From assembly GCA_964596375.1 (NCBI GenBank), contig CAZQTO010000002.1, forward strand, positions 1-55,666: DNA of 55,666 nucleotides, given 5' to 3'. Below the pieces are notes generated by a model. It was not told the origin of the DNA. It was given only the letters and a program-made list of their open reading frames with translations, and ran no database searches. The stretch comes from UBA1543 sp964596375. Its GTDB lineage: Bacteria; Pseudomonadota; Zetaproteobacteria; Mariprofundales; Mariprofundaceae. Of the stretch, positions 45,211-53,618 are shown piece by piece. Both the position numbers and the translations under genes were made by a program. Numbering within the stretch: the stretch's first letter is position 1; each line of letters opens with the position of its first letter.

Positions 45211-46137
45211 TCAGACTGCGGACAGCCAGTCGGCATGCTCTGCGCTGCGCCCCTGCACCACATCAAAGTATTTCTTCTGTAGCTTGGCAGTGATCGGGCC
45301 GAGCGAGCCGGAACCGATGATGCGTCCATCCAGTTCGCGGATCGGCGTGACCTCTGCAGCGGTGCCTGTGAAGAAAGCCTCGTCGGCGACATACACCTCG
45401 TCGCGCGTGATGCGTTTTTCGCGCACCTCATAACCCTCTTCCCGTGCCAGTTGAATTACCGTACTGCGAGTGATGCCATCAAGCGCACTGGTCAGCTCGG
45501 GTGTGTAAATTACACCGTCGTATACCATAAAGAAGTTCTCACCGGAGCCTTCGGTTACGAAGCCGTCGACATCAAGAAATAGTGCCTCGTCATAGCCGTC
45601 ACGCAGCGCATCAGCGAGCGCCAGCATTGAATTGATGTATTGTCCGTTGGCCTTGGCCTTGCACATGCCGATATTCACATGGTGGCGGGTGAATGATGAG
45701 GTGCGAATGCGAATGCCCTTTTCCAAGGCTTCCTTGCCAAGATACGCACCCCAGTTCCACGCCGCGACAATAACGTGCGTCTTCAGGTTGTCGGCACGCA
45801 GACCCATGCCTTCCGAACCGTAAAAGCACATCGGGCGGATGTAGGCGGAATCAAGACCGTTGTCGCGCACTGCTGCCAGCTGAGCTGCGTTTACCTCATC
45901 CTTGGAATACGGCATCGGCATGTTCATGATCTTTGCCGAACGGAACAGGCGATCGGTGTGTTCCTGCAAGCGAAAGATGGCTGTGCCACCAACGGTATTG
46001 TAGGCACGTACGCCCTCAAAAACGCCCATGCCGTAATGCAGGGTATGGGTCAGTACATGCACCTTGGCTTCGCGCCAGGGGACCATTTCACCGTCAAACC
46101 AGATAAATCCATCGCGGTCGGCAAAGTTCGGTGTCAT
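45211..46137 (-). CDS. ilvE: Branched-chain amino acid aminotransferase
   Basis: 308 residues from ATG 46137 (AAGGAG 7 bases upstream); the frame is open further upstream without support. It is a PLP fold-IV enzyme with the N-terminal FIWFDGEMVPWREAKVHVLTHTLHYGMGVFEGVRAY, Schiff-base Lys about 162 (CKAKANGQY) and the VTEGSGENFF phosphate-binding motif. It catalyses the last step of Val, Leu and Ile synthesis. It is divergent from mlaF across 202 bp. Confidence 0.95.
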   Translation of the reverse strand: MTPNFADRDGFIWFDGEMVPWREAKVHVLTHTLHYGMGVFEGVRAYNTVGGTAIFRLQEHTDRLFRSAKIMNMPMPYSKDEVNAAQLAAVRDNGLDSAYIRPMCFYGSEGMGLRADNLKTHVIVAAWNWGAYLGKEALEKGIRIRTSSFTRHHVNIGMCKAKANGQYINSMLALADALRDGYDEALFLDVDGFVTEGSGENFFMVYDGVIYTPELTSALDGITRSTVIQLAREEGYEVREKRITRDEVYVADEAFFTGTAAEVTPIRELDGRIIGSGSLGPITAKLQKKYFDVVQGRSAEHADWLSAV

Positions 46138-46339
46138 GTGCTTTCTCCTTACATTCAATCGAGACGCGGCAATATAAAGGAATTCCGCCAAGGCGGGAAG
46201 GCATTGACAGGATGCCTGGAGAAAAGTCTGGAGAGGATCTCTTGCCGCGTCTCTCATATCAGCTAGGCTGTTGCACCGTTCGGATGGTCATGCATGATTG
46301 CCGTGCTTATCCGGAGTCAGGACAGGAAGGTTGTGTGAA

Positions 46340-47149
46340 ATGATCCGCTGCAAGGCGCTGACAAAAATATTTGGTAATGCCGCTGCGCTTGACGGCGTGG
46401 ATATTCATGTCCGTGCGCACAAGACAACCGTCATCATGGGCGGCTCCGGTTCCGGCAAGACCACGCTATTGCGTCTCATTGCTGGTCTTGATAAGCCTAC
46501 AAGCGGTGATATCTATTACGGTGACGAAGACTTGATCCACATGCCGCGTCGCCGTCTTTACGAACTGCGCCAATCCATGGGAATGGTGTTTCAGTATTCT
46601 GCACTGCTCAATTCGATGGATGTTTATGACAATGTGGCATTCACGCTGCACGAACACAGCAATCTGGATGAGGATATTATTCGCACCATTGTTACCATGA
46701 AACTGGAGCAGGTAGGGCTGCGCGGCATGGAGCACCTGATGCCTTCCGAGCTTTCCGGCGGCATGGCCAAGCGCGTGGCGCTGGCCCGTGCCATGGCCAT
46801 GGATCCGAAGATTATCTTCTTCGATGAGCCGACCTCCGGACTTGATCCCATTTCCGCAGGCGTGATTACCTCATTGATTCATGATCTGAGCATCAAGTCG
46901 CATCATACCTCTGTGGTGGTAACACACGATGTCGATGCGGGCCTGCGCATTGCCGATCATGTGGTGCTGTTATGGCAGGGTAAGATTATTGCCGAGGGGA
47001 GTGCCGACGACATCCGTCATAGCGAGGATGCGCGCGTGCGCCAGTTCATTGAGGGCAGCCCGGATGGCCCGATTCCCTTTTCCCGCAGCTCGACAACCTA
47101 TGTTGATGATCTTTTGCACAAGCCCGGTACCGTGAGGATTAAGGAATGA
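46340..47149 (+). CDS. mlaF: Phospholipid ABC transporter ATP-binding protein MlaF
   Basis: 269 residues from ATG 46340 (AGGAAGG upstream; the frame is open further upstream). Walker A GGSGSGKTT is at 34-42, signature LSGGMAKRVALARA, and Walker B IIFFDEPTSGLDP. It energises MlaE in the inner membrane for phospholipid exchange with the outer membrane. It overlaps mlaE by 4 bases. No mlaB-type STAS gene is present in the operon. Confidence 0.95.
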   Translation: MIRCKALTKIFGNAAALDGVDIHVRAHKTTVIMGGSGSGKTTLLRLIAGLDKPTSGDIYYGDEDLIHMPRRRLYELRQSMGMVFQYSALLNSMDVYDNVAFTLHEHSNLDEDIIRTIVTMKLEQVGLRGMEHLMPSELSGGMAKRVALARAMAMDPKIIFFDEPTSGLDPISAGVITSLIHDLSIKSHHTSVVVTHDVDAGLRIADHVVLLWQGKIIAEGSADDIRHSEDARVRQFIEGSPDGPIPFSRSSTTYVDDLLHKPGTVRIKE

Positions 47150-47925
47150 ACGCGGTTGTCAGAACCTTCGGGCATTTGGGGCGGGTATTTCTCGGCATGG
47201 TGTCGCGTTTGGGCGATGCGGCCAGCCTGAGCAGCGCCTCGCTCGGGCTTTTCCCCACCCCCCCGTGGCAGGGTCGCCATATCATTATACAGATGTTCAA
47301 TATCGGTGTCGGTTCGCTGGTGATTATCGCATTGACCGGTGCTTTTACCGGCATGGTGTTAGCTCTTCAAGGCTACTACACGCTGGCCAAATTCGGATCC
47401 GAATCGATGCTCGGTGCGGGCATCGCGCTGGCCATTATTCGCGAACTGGGCCCCGTGCTTGGTGCGATGATGCTGACTGCGCGTGCCGGTTCCGCCATTA
47501 CAGCTGAAATTGGCATCATGCGCGTCACCGAGCAGATCGATGCGCTGGAAATGATGGCGGTGAACCCACGGGCGCGCATCATCATGCCGCGCATTATTGC
47601 CGCAACACTGGTGCTGCCGCTGCTTATCGCCTTATTCGATCTTATCGGTATGGGTGCCGGTTATCTCGTCGGTGTTGAACTGCTGGGGGTGAATCCTGGT
47701 GCTTTTATTGCTGAAATGCAGGCCAAGGTGACCACGCATGACATCAATACCGGCTGGATCAAGGCTGTGGCATTTGGCTTTCTGATCGGCGTTATCTGCA
47801 CCTATATCGGTTATCGTGCCACGCCGACCACCGAAGGTGTAGGCAAGGCCACAACCCAGGCTGTGGTCCTGTCCTCAGTCGGCATCTTGATGCTCGACTA
47901 CATCCTGACATCATTTTTCCTGTGA
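47146..47925 (+). CDS. mlaE: Phospholipid ABC transporter permease MlaE
   Basis: 259 residues with about five hydrophobic helices. Conserved segments are GAFTGMVLALQGYYTLAKFGSESMLG and AIIRELGPVLGAMMLTARAGSAITAEIGIMRVTEQIDALEMMAV, typical of MlaE/YrbE permeases that dimerise under the MlaD ring. Confidence 0.96.
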   Translation: MNAVVRTFGHLGRVFLGMVSRLGDAASLSSASLGLFPTPPWQGRHIIIQMFNIGVGSLVIIALTGAFTGMVLALQGYYTLAKFGSESMLGAGIALAIIRELGPVLGAMMLTARAGSAITAEIGIMRVTEQIDALEMMAVNPRARIIMPRIIAATLVLPLLIALFDLIGMGAGYLVGVELLGVNPGAFIAEMQAKVTTHDINTGWIKAVAFGFLIGVICTYIGYRATPTTEGVGKATTQAVVLSSVGILMLDYILTSFFL

Positions 47926-47938
47926 ATGGAGCAACACT

Positions 47939-48394
47939 ATGAGTGAATACAAGCGCATTGAAATCATTGTCGGCATGTTTGTTTTTGTCGGCATTGCCAG
48001 CATGTTCTACATGGCATTGAAGCTCGGTGAGGTCGGAGGCCTGGGCACTGAAGGTTACCATCTCACCGCTGCCTTTGATGATGTCGGTGGCGTGCGTGCT
48101 GGTGCTGATGTGATGATTGCCGGCGTTGTGGTCGGGCGCGTCGATGATGTGCACCTGAACGAGAGAGATCAGGCTCTGGTGAGCATGCGCATCCATGATG
48201 AGGTGAAAATAACCTCTGACGCCATCGCCTCGATCCGTACCAAGGGCATTATCGGCGATCGTTTTGTGCGCATCGGGCAGGGCGGTGACGATGTGATACT
48301 CAAGGATGGTGAGGAGGTTATGGAAACCGAGTCGGCTATCAGCCTTGAGAATCTGGTGTCTAAATACATTTTCAGTAGTGATTCAAAGAAGTAG
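47939..48394 (+). CDS. mlaD: MCE-domain lipid-binding protein MlaD
   Basis: 151 residues. One N-terminal membrane helix (about 8-27) is followed by a single MCE domain (AAFDDVGGVRAGADVMIAGVVVGRV...). The short C-terminus SLENLVSKYIFSSDSKK is usual for MlaD, whose hexameric ring passes lipids between MlaE and MlaC. Confidence 0.96.
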   Translation: MSEYKRIEIIVGMFVFVGIASMFYMALKLGEVGGLGTEGYHLTAAFDDVGGVRAGADVMIAGVVVGRVDDVHLNERDQALVSMRIHDEVKITSDAIASIRTKGIIGDRFVRIGQGGDDVILKDGEEVMETESAISLENLVSKYIFSSDSKK

Positions 48395-48495
48395 TAACAG
48401 TCCTGGCATTACCCCTGTGGTGGACTTAATCCGCCTGTTCAATGCCCTTTCGAGCCCTATATTTAATTTGTATGCATTATACCAAGGAGAACCCC

Positions 48496-49110
48496 ATGTT
48501 TAAGGAGCTTGTTGTATTGATTTCATTTCTGGCCCTGCTGCCGATGCAGGCGATGGCTGCAGAGCAGGGCCCTGAAGATGTCGTGAAAACAGCGGTCAAC
48601 GGTGTGATCGACGTGCTCAAGGTGCGCAAGGATCAGAAAACACTGTCTGAAGAAGATCGCGATGCTATCCGCAAGGCGGTTGAGGGCTATTTCGACTTTC
48701 CGGAAATGGCCAAGCGGGCACTGGCCGCTCCGTGGAAGGAATTGAATGACGCACAGCAGGCTGAGTTTGTGGCCAGCTTTCAGGAGCTTCTGGAACTAAC
48801 CTACGGCAATCGTCTGTCCGACTACCATGACCAGAAGGTTGAATACGGCGAGGTGCAGGTCAAGGGGCGAATCGCGATTGTCGATTCCGAGGTGGTCGAT
48901 GCCGACAAGCGCACTCCAGTGCGCTACAAGCTGGTGCACAAGGAAGTCGGCTGGGGTGTTTACGATATTCAGATCGAAGGCATCAGTATGATCAGCACCT
49001 TCCGCACCGATTTTACGACCGCCTTTAACAAGGATGGCGCCGAAGGTTTCCTGAACGGCCTTAAAGAGCGTGTTGCCAGCCTGAAGGAACAGGATCAGAA
49101 CAAGGGCTGA
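48496..49110 (+). CDS. mlaC: Periplasmic phospholipid-binding protein MlaC
   Basis: 204 residues from ATG 48496 (AAGGAGA upstream; an upstream in-frame start is unlikely). The signal peptide is about 22 residues (LVVLISFLALLPMQAMAAE). The mature protein has the MlaC/Ttg2D features FDFPEMAKRALAAPWKEL, QAEFVASFQELLELTYGNRL and a C-terminal VYDIQIEGISMISTFRTDF. It shuttles phospholipids across the periplasm. Confidence 0.95.
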   Translation: MFKELVVLISFLALLPMQAMAAEQGPEDVVKTAVNGVIDVLKVRKDQKTLSEEDRDAIRKAVEGYFDFPEMAKRALAAPWKELNDAQQAEFVASFQELLELTYGNRLSDYHDQKVEYGEVQVKGRIAIVDSEVVDADKRTPVRYKLVHKEVGWGVYDIQIEGISMISTFRTDFTTAFNKDGAEGFLNGLKERVASLKEQDQNKG

Positions 49111-49135
49111 CCCGGCGGCGGCTTCTCTTGATGTT

Positions 49136-52100
49136 ATGAAATCCGTGCTTGCTGCTTGTCGGCGCATACTGCTTGCACTGCTGGTGGCGCTGAGCCTGCT
49201 TGGCGGGTGGTTCTACTGGCAGGCACCGTCACTGAACGAGCTTCGTCCTGAATTGGAGCGTCTTCTTGCCAGCCAATTGGGCCTGAAAGAATTGCATCTT
49301 GGGAATCTCTCATGGCGCTGGGCAGGCCATGTATGGGTGAATGCGGACAACATTACTTTTGTCGGCGCTGAACAGCGCCTGCAAGTCGATGATGCCCAGC
49401 TTGAGGTGCAGCTTTCAAGCTGGGAACTGATGCGTGGCGACATCAAGCCGACCAGTGTCAGTTTGCGTCATGGCCGTATTGTGCTGCATATTCCCAAGGC
49501 TGCTTCCGGCGAATCTTTTCCGCTGCTATCGGGCTTGCTGCATATTGAGGATTCATCCGTAACGCTGAGTTACGATGGATTCACCAATCGTTTTGAGCAT
49601 CTCAATCTGCTGCTTGATGCCGACCTACGCACGCTTGGCATGCAGCTTCCCGGGTTTACCCTTGATATAGACTGGAACAAGCAGTTGCAGCCTGAGCATG
49701 TGCATGCCCGGTTCGACAATCTGCTGTGGCTGCCCGAGGAGTGGCGTGGATTTGTGCATGGGTCCTTCAGTGGGGAACTGCAACTGAGTAAGCTTGCTGA
49801 CAGTCAGAATTGGGATTTGCTTGCTGATGTCAGGTCCGATGCCGGTATGCAGATTTTAGATAGCCGCGGCACCACTCTTTTCCCTTTGCATGAAGCACGC
49901 ATCAAGGCGCTCATCCATGCAGGGGCCAACCCCCTGGATGTTACTGCTATCGATTGGCAGGAGATTGTCTGGCGGGCAGGAGAAAACAGGATAGAGGCGC
50001 AGGGAACATGGGCCGATGGCAAGCTGCAACTGCACGCGCAGGCGGCCGAATTGCAGATTGCTCCGTTGGCAGCGCTGGGTAAGCCGCTGGCCGACGATGC
50101 GATGCGCTCATGGCTCTCCAGTCTGGCCGGTACGGCCAGAGACATGCAGGCGGATGTTCACTTGATGCAAGTCTCGCCCTGGGCTCAGCCGCAGTTTCCC
50201 GATTTAAAACGGGGAGACGTCCGCTTTGATGTGGCTCTATCCGATGCCACCATCCCGCTGGTGACACCCGGAGAGGATCTGCGCCATTACAATGGCTCGC
50301 TGAGTCTGAATGCTGAAGGCCTGACTTTTCAGGCAAGCAGTATGGATCTGCCCCTGGAAGCGGGGGTCGTGCATGGTACAGCAGTGATAGCTGATCTTGA
50401 GCATCCCGTTTTTGACATCAAGGGTAAGGGGCAGGTCGACATAGGGCGCCTTGAGAACTGGATGCAGGTCAATCCGTTGCCGCAGGTTGTGTGGAAGAAT
50501 GCTCCTGCCAGCGGTGATTTCTCACTCTCCTGGCAGATGTTTGCAACTGCACCCGACAAGGGTGAGGCGCATCTTATACCGCATCCTGTCTGGCAGGCTG
50601 AGGTGATGGGGCATGCAGTTTCGCTCAGTGGCGGCGACCTGTATTGGCAGGCTGGAAGTGGTTTGCGCTTTGAGAATATGGATGCTCATTATCAGGGCCT
50701 GCAGGGAAATTTCGACCTTGAGATCAACGATGCGACTGCCGGGGATTTGCAAATTCTTGGCTTGCGGCTCGAATCGAGCGGGGATTTCCCGGTGCTGGCC
50801 AGTCGCTTCCGGATGCCGATGGATGCTCCCTCCGGGCAGTATACGATGGCCTTGAATTTCAAAGCCGAACAACAGAAGGCGCCCTGGACCTTTGAGCTGG
50901 ACCTGAAGGATGCCGGTTGGGGCAGCCTGCTCGGTTCAGGGAAAAAAGTCGGCGTTTCCTATACCCTGCAAGCCAACGGCAGGCAGACGGGTGACGGGCT
51001 GACCGTCAGTCGCCTGCAAAGTGCCGGTGCGGTCCCGTATGTCAGCGGTTCGGGCGAAATAAGTCAGAATCTTGCCGTACTTCGAATCACTGCCCTGCAG
51101 GCTGCCGGCTATAGCGGTTCCTTATCGCTTCGCGTGCCGTTGAATAATGCAACGGATGCGCCGCTGGAGATCGATGTGAACTCGGATTTTCTCGATCAGC
51201 ATGTGTTCCCCAAAGATCTTCCGGATATGGCGCGCATGGCCGTGGCGCCGGGTAAGACGGAAGTTCAGCGTAAATGGGTGTTGCGTGGCCAGTTCAAGCG
51301 TATTCACTGGGATGCCGTTTCCATTCGCGGCGTAAAGGTTCACTTCGCCTCAGCTGAGCAGGGGATTGGTCGGCTGGAGGCAGATGCTCTGGATGCGGCG
51401 CAGTTTTCCATGCACGATGTGCGCGCCTTTTTCAGGCTGGCTTCAGGCGGACGGGTTGATATCAGGCATCTTGCCGCGCGCCTGCTCGATCAGCAGATGA
51501 ATCTTTCCGGAACCCTAGCTCCGGAACCCGGTGGCGGCCTGCGTTGGGCTGGCTTTACCGATATCAGTGGCGATTTCAGTCAGGTGATCCAGCGTCTGGA
51601 TGCCGCCAAATTATTCAAGGGCGGTACGGTGCATGCCTTATGGTCTGGATCGGGGGTGATCCGCGAGGACATGCCATGGTGGAATGCTATGCAGGGACGC
51701 TTGCGACTGCGCTCAGACGATGGGCGGATTCTTGAAGGTGGCACCATGACCAAGCTGTTGGCTGCCTTGAGCCTGGCTGATCTTCCCGGATTTCTGACCG
51801 GCTCGCGCAAGGATATTACCGGCCCCGGCATGCTGTATAAGCGCCTGCAGCTGGAAGCCTCCGTGCGGGGAGAAACTGCAGATATCCGGCAGCTGGCAAT
51901 GCGTGCCTCGGCCCTGGATCTGGCCGGAAAGGGTCAGCTCAATCTGGCTGATGGCGTGATTGATTTGTATGTCGTGGCCCGTCCCCTGCAGAATCTTGAT
52001 GCTCTGTTGAATATGATTCCGCTGTTGCGCGATGTGATCCTCGGGCCGGCGAAAAGTGTATTCCGCAAGGTTTATCGTGTGCATGGGGCACTGCATGATG

Positions 52101-52237
52101 CCACGGTGGAGGCGGTCAGTGCGAATCAGGCTGGATTGCCCGGCTCCGGCTTGCTGGAACAATTGATAAGCCTTCCCGGGCGCTGGTTCGATGCCAGCAA
52201 GAATGTGGGGCAAGAGGTGGCTCCGGCCCTTCCCTGA
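49136..52237 (+). CDS. AsmA/YhdP-like bridge-type envelope protein
   Basis: 1033 residues. An N-terminal helix (about 8-28) anchors it in the inner membrane, followed by ~1000 residues of repetitive beta-strand-rich sequence as in AsmA-like proteins. The C-terminal part has the diagnostic KGTL-like core (SGSGVIREDMPWWNAMQGRLRLRSDDGRILEGGTMTKLLAALSLADLPG) and LNLADGVIDLYVVARPLQNLDALLN. YhdP, TamB and YdbH are now thought to form lipid conduits to the outer membrane. It follows mlaC by 25 bp, which ties it to phospholipid transport. It is shorter than E. coli YhdP (~1266). Confidence 0.85.
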   Translation: MKSVLAACRRILLALLVALSLLGGWFYWQAPSLNELRPELERLLASQLGLKELHLGNLSWRWAGHVWVNADNITFVGAEQRLQVDDAQLEVQLSSWELMRGDIKPTSVSLRHGRIVLHIPKAASGESFPLLSGLLHIEDSSVTLSYDGFTNRFEHLNLLLDADLRTLGMQLPGFTLDIDWNKQLQPEHVHARFDNLLWLPEEWRGFVHGSFSGELQLSKLADSQNWDLLADVRSDAGMQILDSRGTTLFPLHEARIKALIHAGANPLDVTAIDWQEIVWRAGENRIEAQGTWADGKLQLHAQAAELQIAPLAALGKPLADDAMRSWLSSLAGTARDMQADVHLMQVSPWAQPQFPDLKRGDVRFDVALSDATIPLVTPGEDLRHYNGSLSLNAEGLTFQASSMDLPLEAGVVHGTAVIADLEHPVFDIKGKGQVDIGRLENWMQVNPLPQVVWKNAPASGDFSLSWQMFATAPDKGEAHLIPHPVWQAEVMGHAVSLSGGDLYWQAGSGLRFENMDAHYQGLQGNFDLEINDATAGDLQILGLRLESSGDFPVLASRFRMPMDAPSGQYTMALNFKAEQQKAPWTFELDLKDAGWGSLLGSGKKVGVSYTLQANGRQTGDGLTVSRLQSAGAVPYVSGSGEISQNLAVLRITALQAAGYSGSLSLRVPLNNATDAPLEIDVNSDFLDQHVFPKDLPDMARMAVAPGKTEVQRKWVLRGQFKRIHWDAVSIRGVKVHFASAEQGIGRLEADALDAAQFSMHDVRAFFRLASGGRVDIRHLAARLLDQQMNLSGTLAPEPGGGLRWAGFTDISGDFSQVIQRLDAAKLFKGGTVHALWSGSGVIREDMPWWNAMQGRLRLRSDDGRILEGGTMTKLLAALSLADLPGFLTGSRKDITGPGMLYKRLQLEASVRGETADIRQLAMRASALDLAGKGQLNLADGVIDLYVVARPLQNLDALLNMIPLLRDVILGPAKSVFRKVYRVHGALHDATVEAVSANQAGLPGSGLLEQLISLPGRWFDASKNVGQEVAPALP

Positions 52238-52276
52238 GAGCCTTTTAAAAGTGTTCGCATAACCTATACTCCGCCC

Positions 52277-53017
52277 ATGCAGCTTATCATGTTGGACACG
52301 GAAACAACCGGCTTGTCCCCTCTGGGTGGGGATCGAATCGTTGAAATCGGTGCTGTGCGTGTATCGCATCGGCGGATCGACCGTAAACAGGTATTCCATC
52401 ACTATCTGAACCCCGATAGGCATATTCCCGAAGAAGTGGTGCGCATTCACGGTATCAGCGACAAGGATGTGAAGGATGCATCGCGGTTTGCCGATATCGG
52501 CGAGGCCTTTCTCGACTTTATCCGTGGCTCCACGCTGGTGATTCACAATGCCGCTTTCGATCTCGGTTTTTTGATGCACGAGCTTCGCTTGGCCGGCCTG
52601 CCGGATATCACCGATATTCCGGTGATCGATTCGCTGGAGCTGGCCCGCAAGCGTCACCCGCAACAGCGCAACAACCTCGATGCCCTGTGCGATCGTTATA
52701 ACATCGAGCGCGGCCACCGCACCCTGCATGGCGCATTGCTTGATGCCGAACTGCTGGCTGAGATGTATCTGGCCATGACTGGTGGACGGCAATTTTCACT
52801 GGATATGGGAGCAACTGTGCATCCTGCATCCAATTTTGTGCAATTGCCGGAAACCAGTAGCGGGCGGGCGGAGAAGGCCGAAACAGCTGCTTTGACGCGT
52901 CGCCCACCATTGCCGCTAGCTGATGAGGACATGGAGGCGCATCGGCTTTTTCTCAAGCGTATTGATCAGGAAAGCGGGCAGGCTATTTGGCAGCTTCCTC
53001 CAAATTATAGCTCATGA
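52277..53017 (+). CDS. DnaQ-type 3'-5' exonuclease (DNA polymerase III epsilon-like)
   Basis: 246 residues. DEDDh exonuclease motifs: MLDTETTG (ExoI), IHNAAFDLGFL (ExoII) and GALLDAELLAEMY (ExoIII) preceded by GHRTLHGA His. The length and the C-terminal extension (~65 residues after the exonuclease core) match bacterial DnaQ, the proofreading subunit of the replicase. Whether this is the main dnaQ or a paralogue cannot be decided from the window. Overlaps the next gene by 4 bases. Confidence 0.9.
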   Translation: MQLIMLDTETTGLSPLGGDRIVEIGAVRVSHRRIDRKQVFHHYLNPDRHIPEEVVRIHGISDKDVKDASRFADIGEAFLDFIRGSTLVIHNAAFDLGFLMHELRLAGLPDITDIPVIDSLELARKRHPQQRNNLDALCDRYNIERGHRTLHGALLDAELLAEMYLAMTGGRQFSLDMGATVHPASNFVQLPETSSGRAEKAETAALTRRPPLPLADEDMEAHRLFLKRIDQESGQAIWQLPPNYSS

Positions 53018-53466
53018 TGACGCCGTCCCCGATTTTGATGGTCTGTGCCGGGAACCTTTGCCGCAGTCCGTTTGCCGAGTTTTACATGCGTAAGCGGCTT
53101 GAGAAAGCTGGCGTATATGCAAAGGTATTCAGTCGTGGATTGCTGGCATTGCCCAATCAGCGGGCACCCAAGCATGGACAACAGGCAGCGGCAGAGTTTG
53201 ATGTCGACCTTTCTTCGCATGTTTCCCAGCCTCTACTGCGCACCGATCTTGAGCAGGCCGCCATGGTGATGGTGATGGAGGCAGAGCAACGTCAGCACTT
53301 GGCAAAAATGAGCCCTGCCAGTATCGGTAAGGTGTTTATCCTGTCACAGATGACCGACGGGAAGCCGATAGCCGATCCGGTCGGGAAGGATTTGACTGCC
53401 TTCCGCAATGCTTACAAAGTGATTGCTACGGATGTTGATGCATGGCTCAAGCGGTTTGGTATTTGA
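53014..53466 (+). CDS. Low molecular weight protein-tyrosine phosphatase family protein
   Basis: 150 residues. The P-loop CAGNLCRS gives nucleophile Cys11 and Arg17 (C-x5-R-S), and the acid Asp is in PIADPVGKD near residue 121. The family dephosphorylates tyrosines, often in exopolysaccharide control, and includes arsenate-reductase-like relatives. Here it is coupled to the exonuclease gene and no polysaccharide genes are near, so the substrate is open. Confidence 0.9.
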   Translation: MMTPSPILMVCAGNLCRSPFAEFYMRKRLEKAGVYAKVFSRGLLALPNQRAPKHGQQAAAEFDVDLSSHVSQPLLRTDLEQAAMVMVMEAEQRQHLAKMSPASIGKVFILSQMTDGKPIADPVGKDLTAFRNAYKVIATDVDAWLKRFGI

Positions 53467-53486
53467 CCAAGCTTGCTTTTGAATAC

Positions 53487-53514
53487 TTGCGGTGCGCATG
53501 CTTGCGTCTATGAT
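53487..53514 (+). promoter_or_regulatory. Candidate stable-RNA promoter of the broken tRNA-Gly gene
   Basis: -35 TTGCGG (53487-53492), a 16-base spacer and -10 TATGAT (53509-53514), followed by a GC-rich discriminator (GCGCGG) typical of stringently controlled tRNA promoters. The tRNA 5' end lies 25 bases further on. Confidence 0.55.
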
Positions 53515-53538
53515 GCGCGGCTATCCCACAGCAGATGT

Positions 53539-53581
53539 GCGGGTGTAGCACAATGGTAGGGCATTGATACCAATCACCCGC
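53539..53581 (+). pseudogene. Internally deleted tRNA-Gly gene remnant
   Basis: 53539-53563 reads like the first third of a bacterial tRNA-Gly: acceptor GCGGGTG, then TA, then the D-arm GCACAATGGTAGGGC. The complementary acceptor strand CACCCGC follows at 53575-53581, only 11 bases later. The anticodon, variable and T arms (about 30 bases) are absent, so it cannot be a working tRNA. It lies 37 bp from the left end of the IS30 element. Confidence 0.6.
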
Positions 53582-53618
53582 TTCCTCTAACTCGAAAACG
53601 AATGCCTGGTTTCGGCCT

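Noticed and set aside
53539..53581. Functional minimal tRNA
   Set aside because: There is no anticodon arm or T arm; at 43 bases it cannot fold as a bacterial tRNA.
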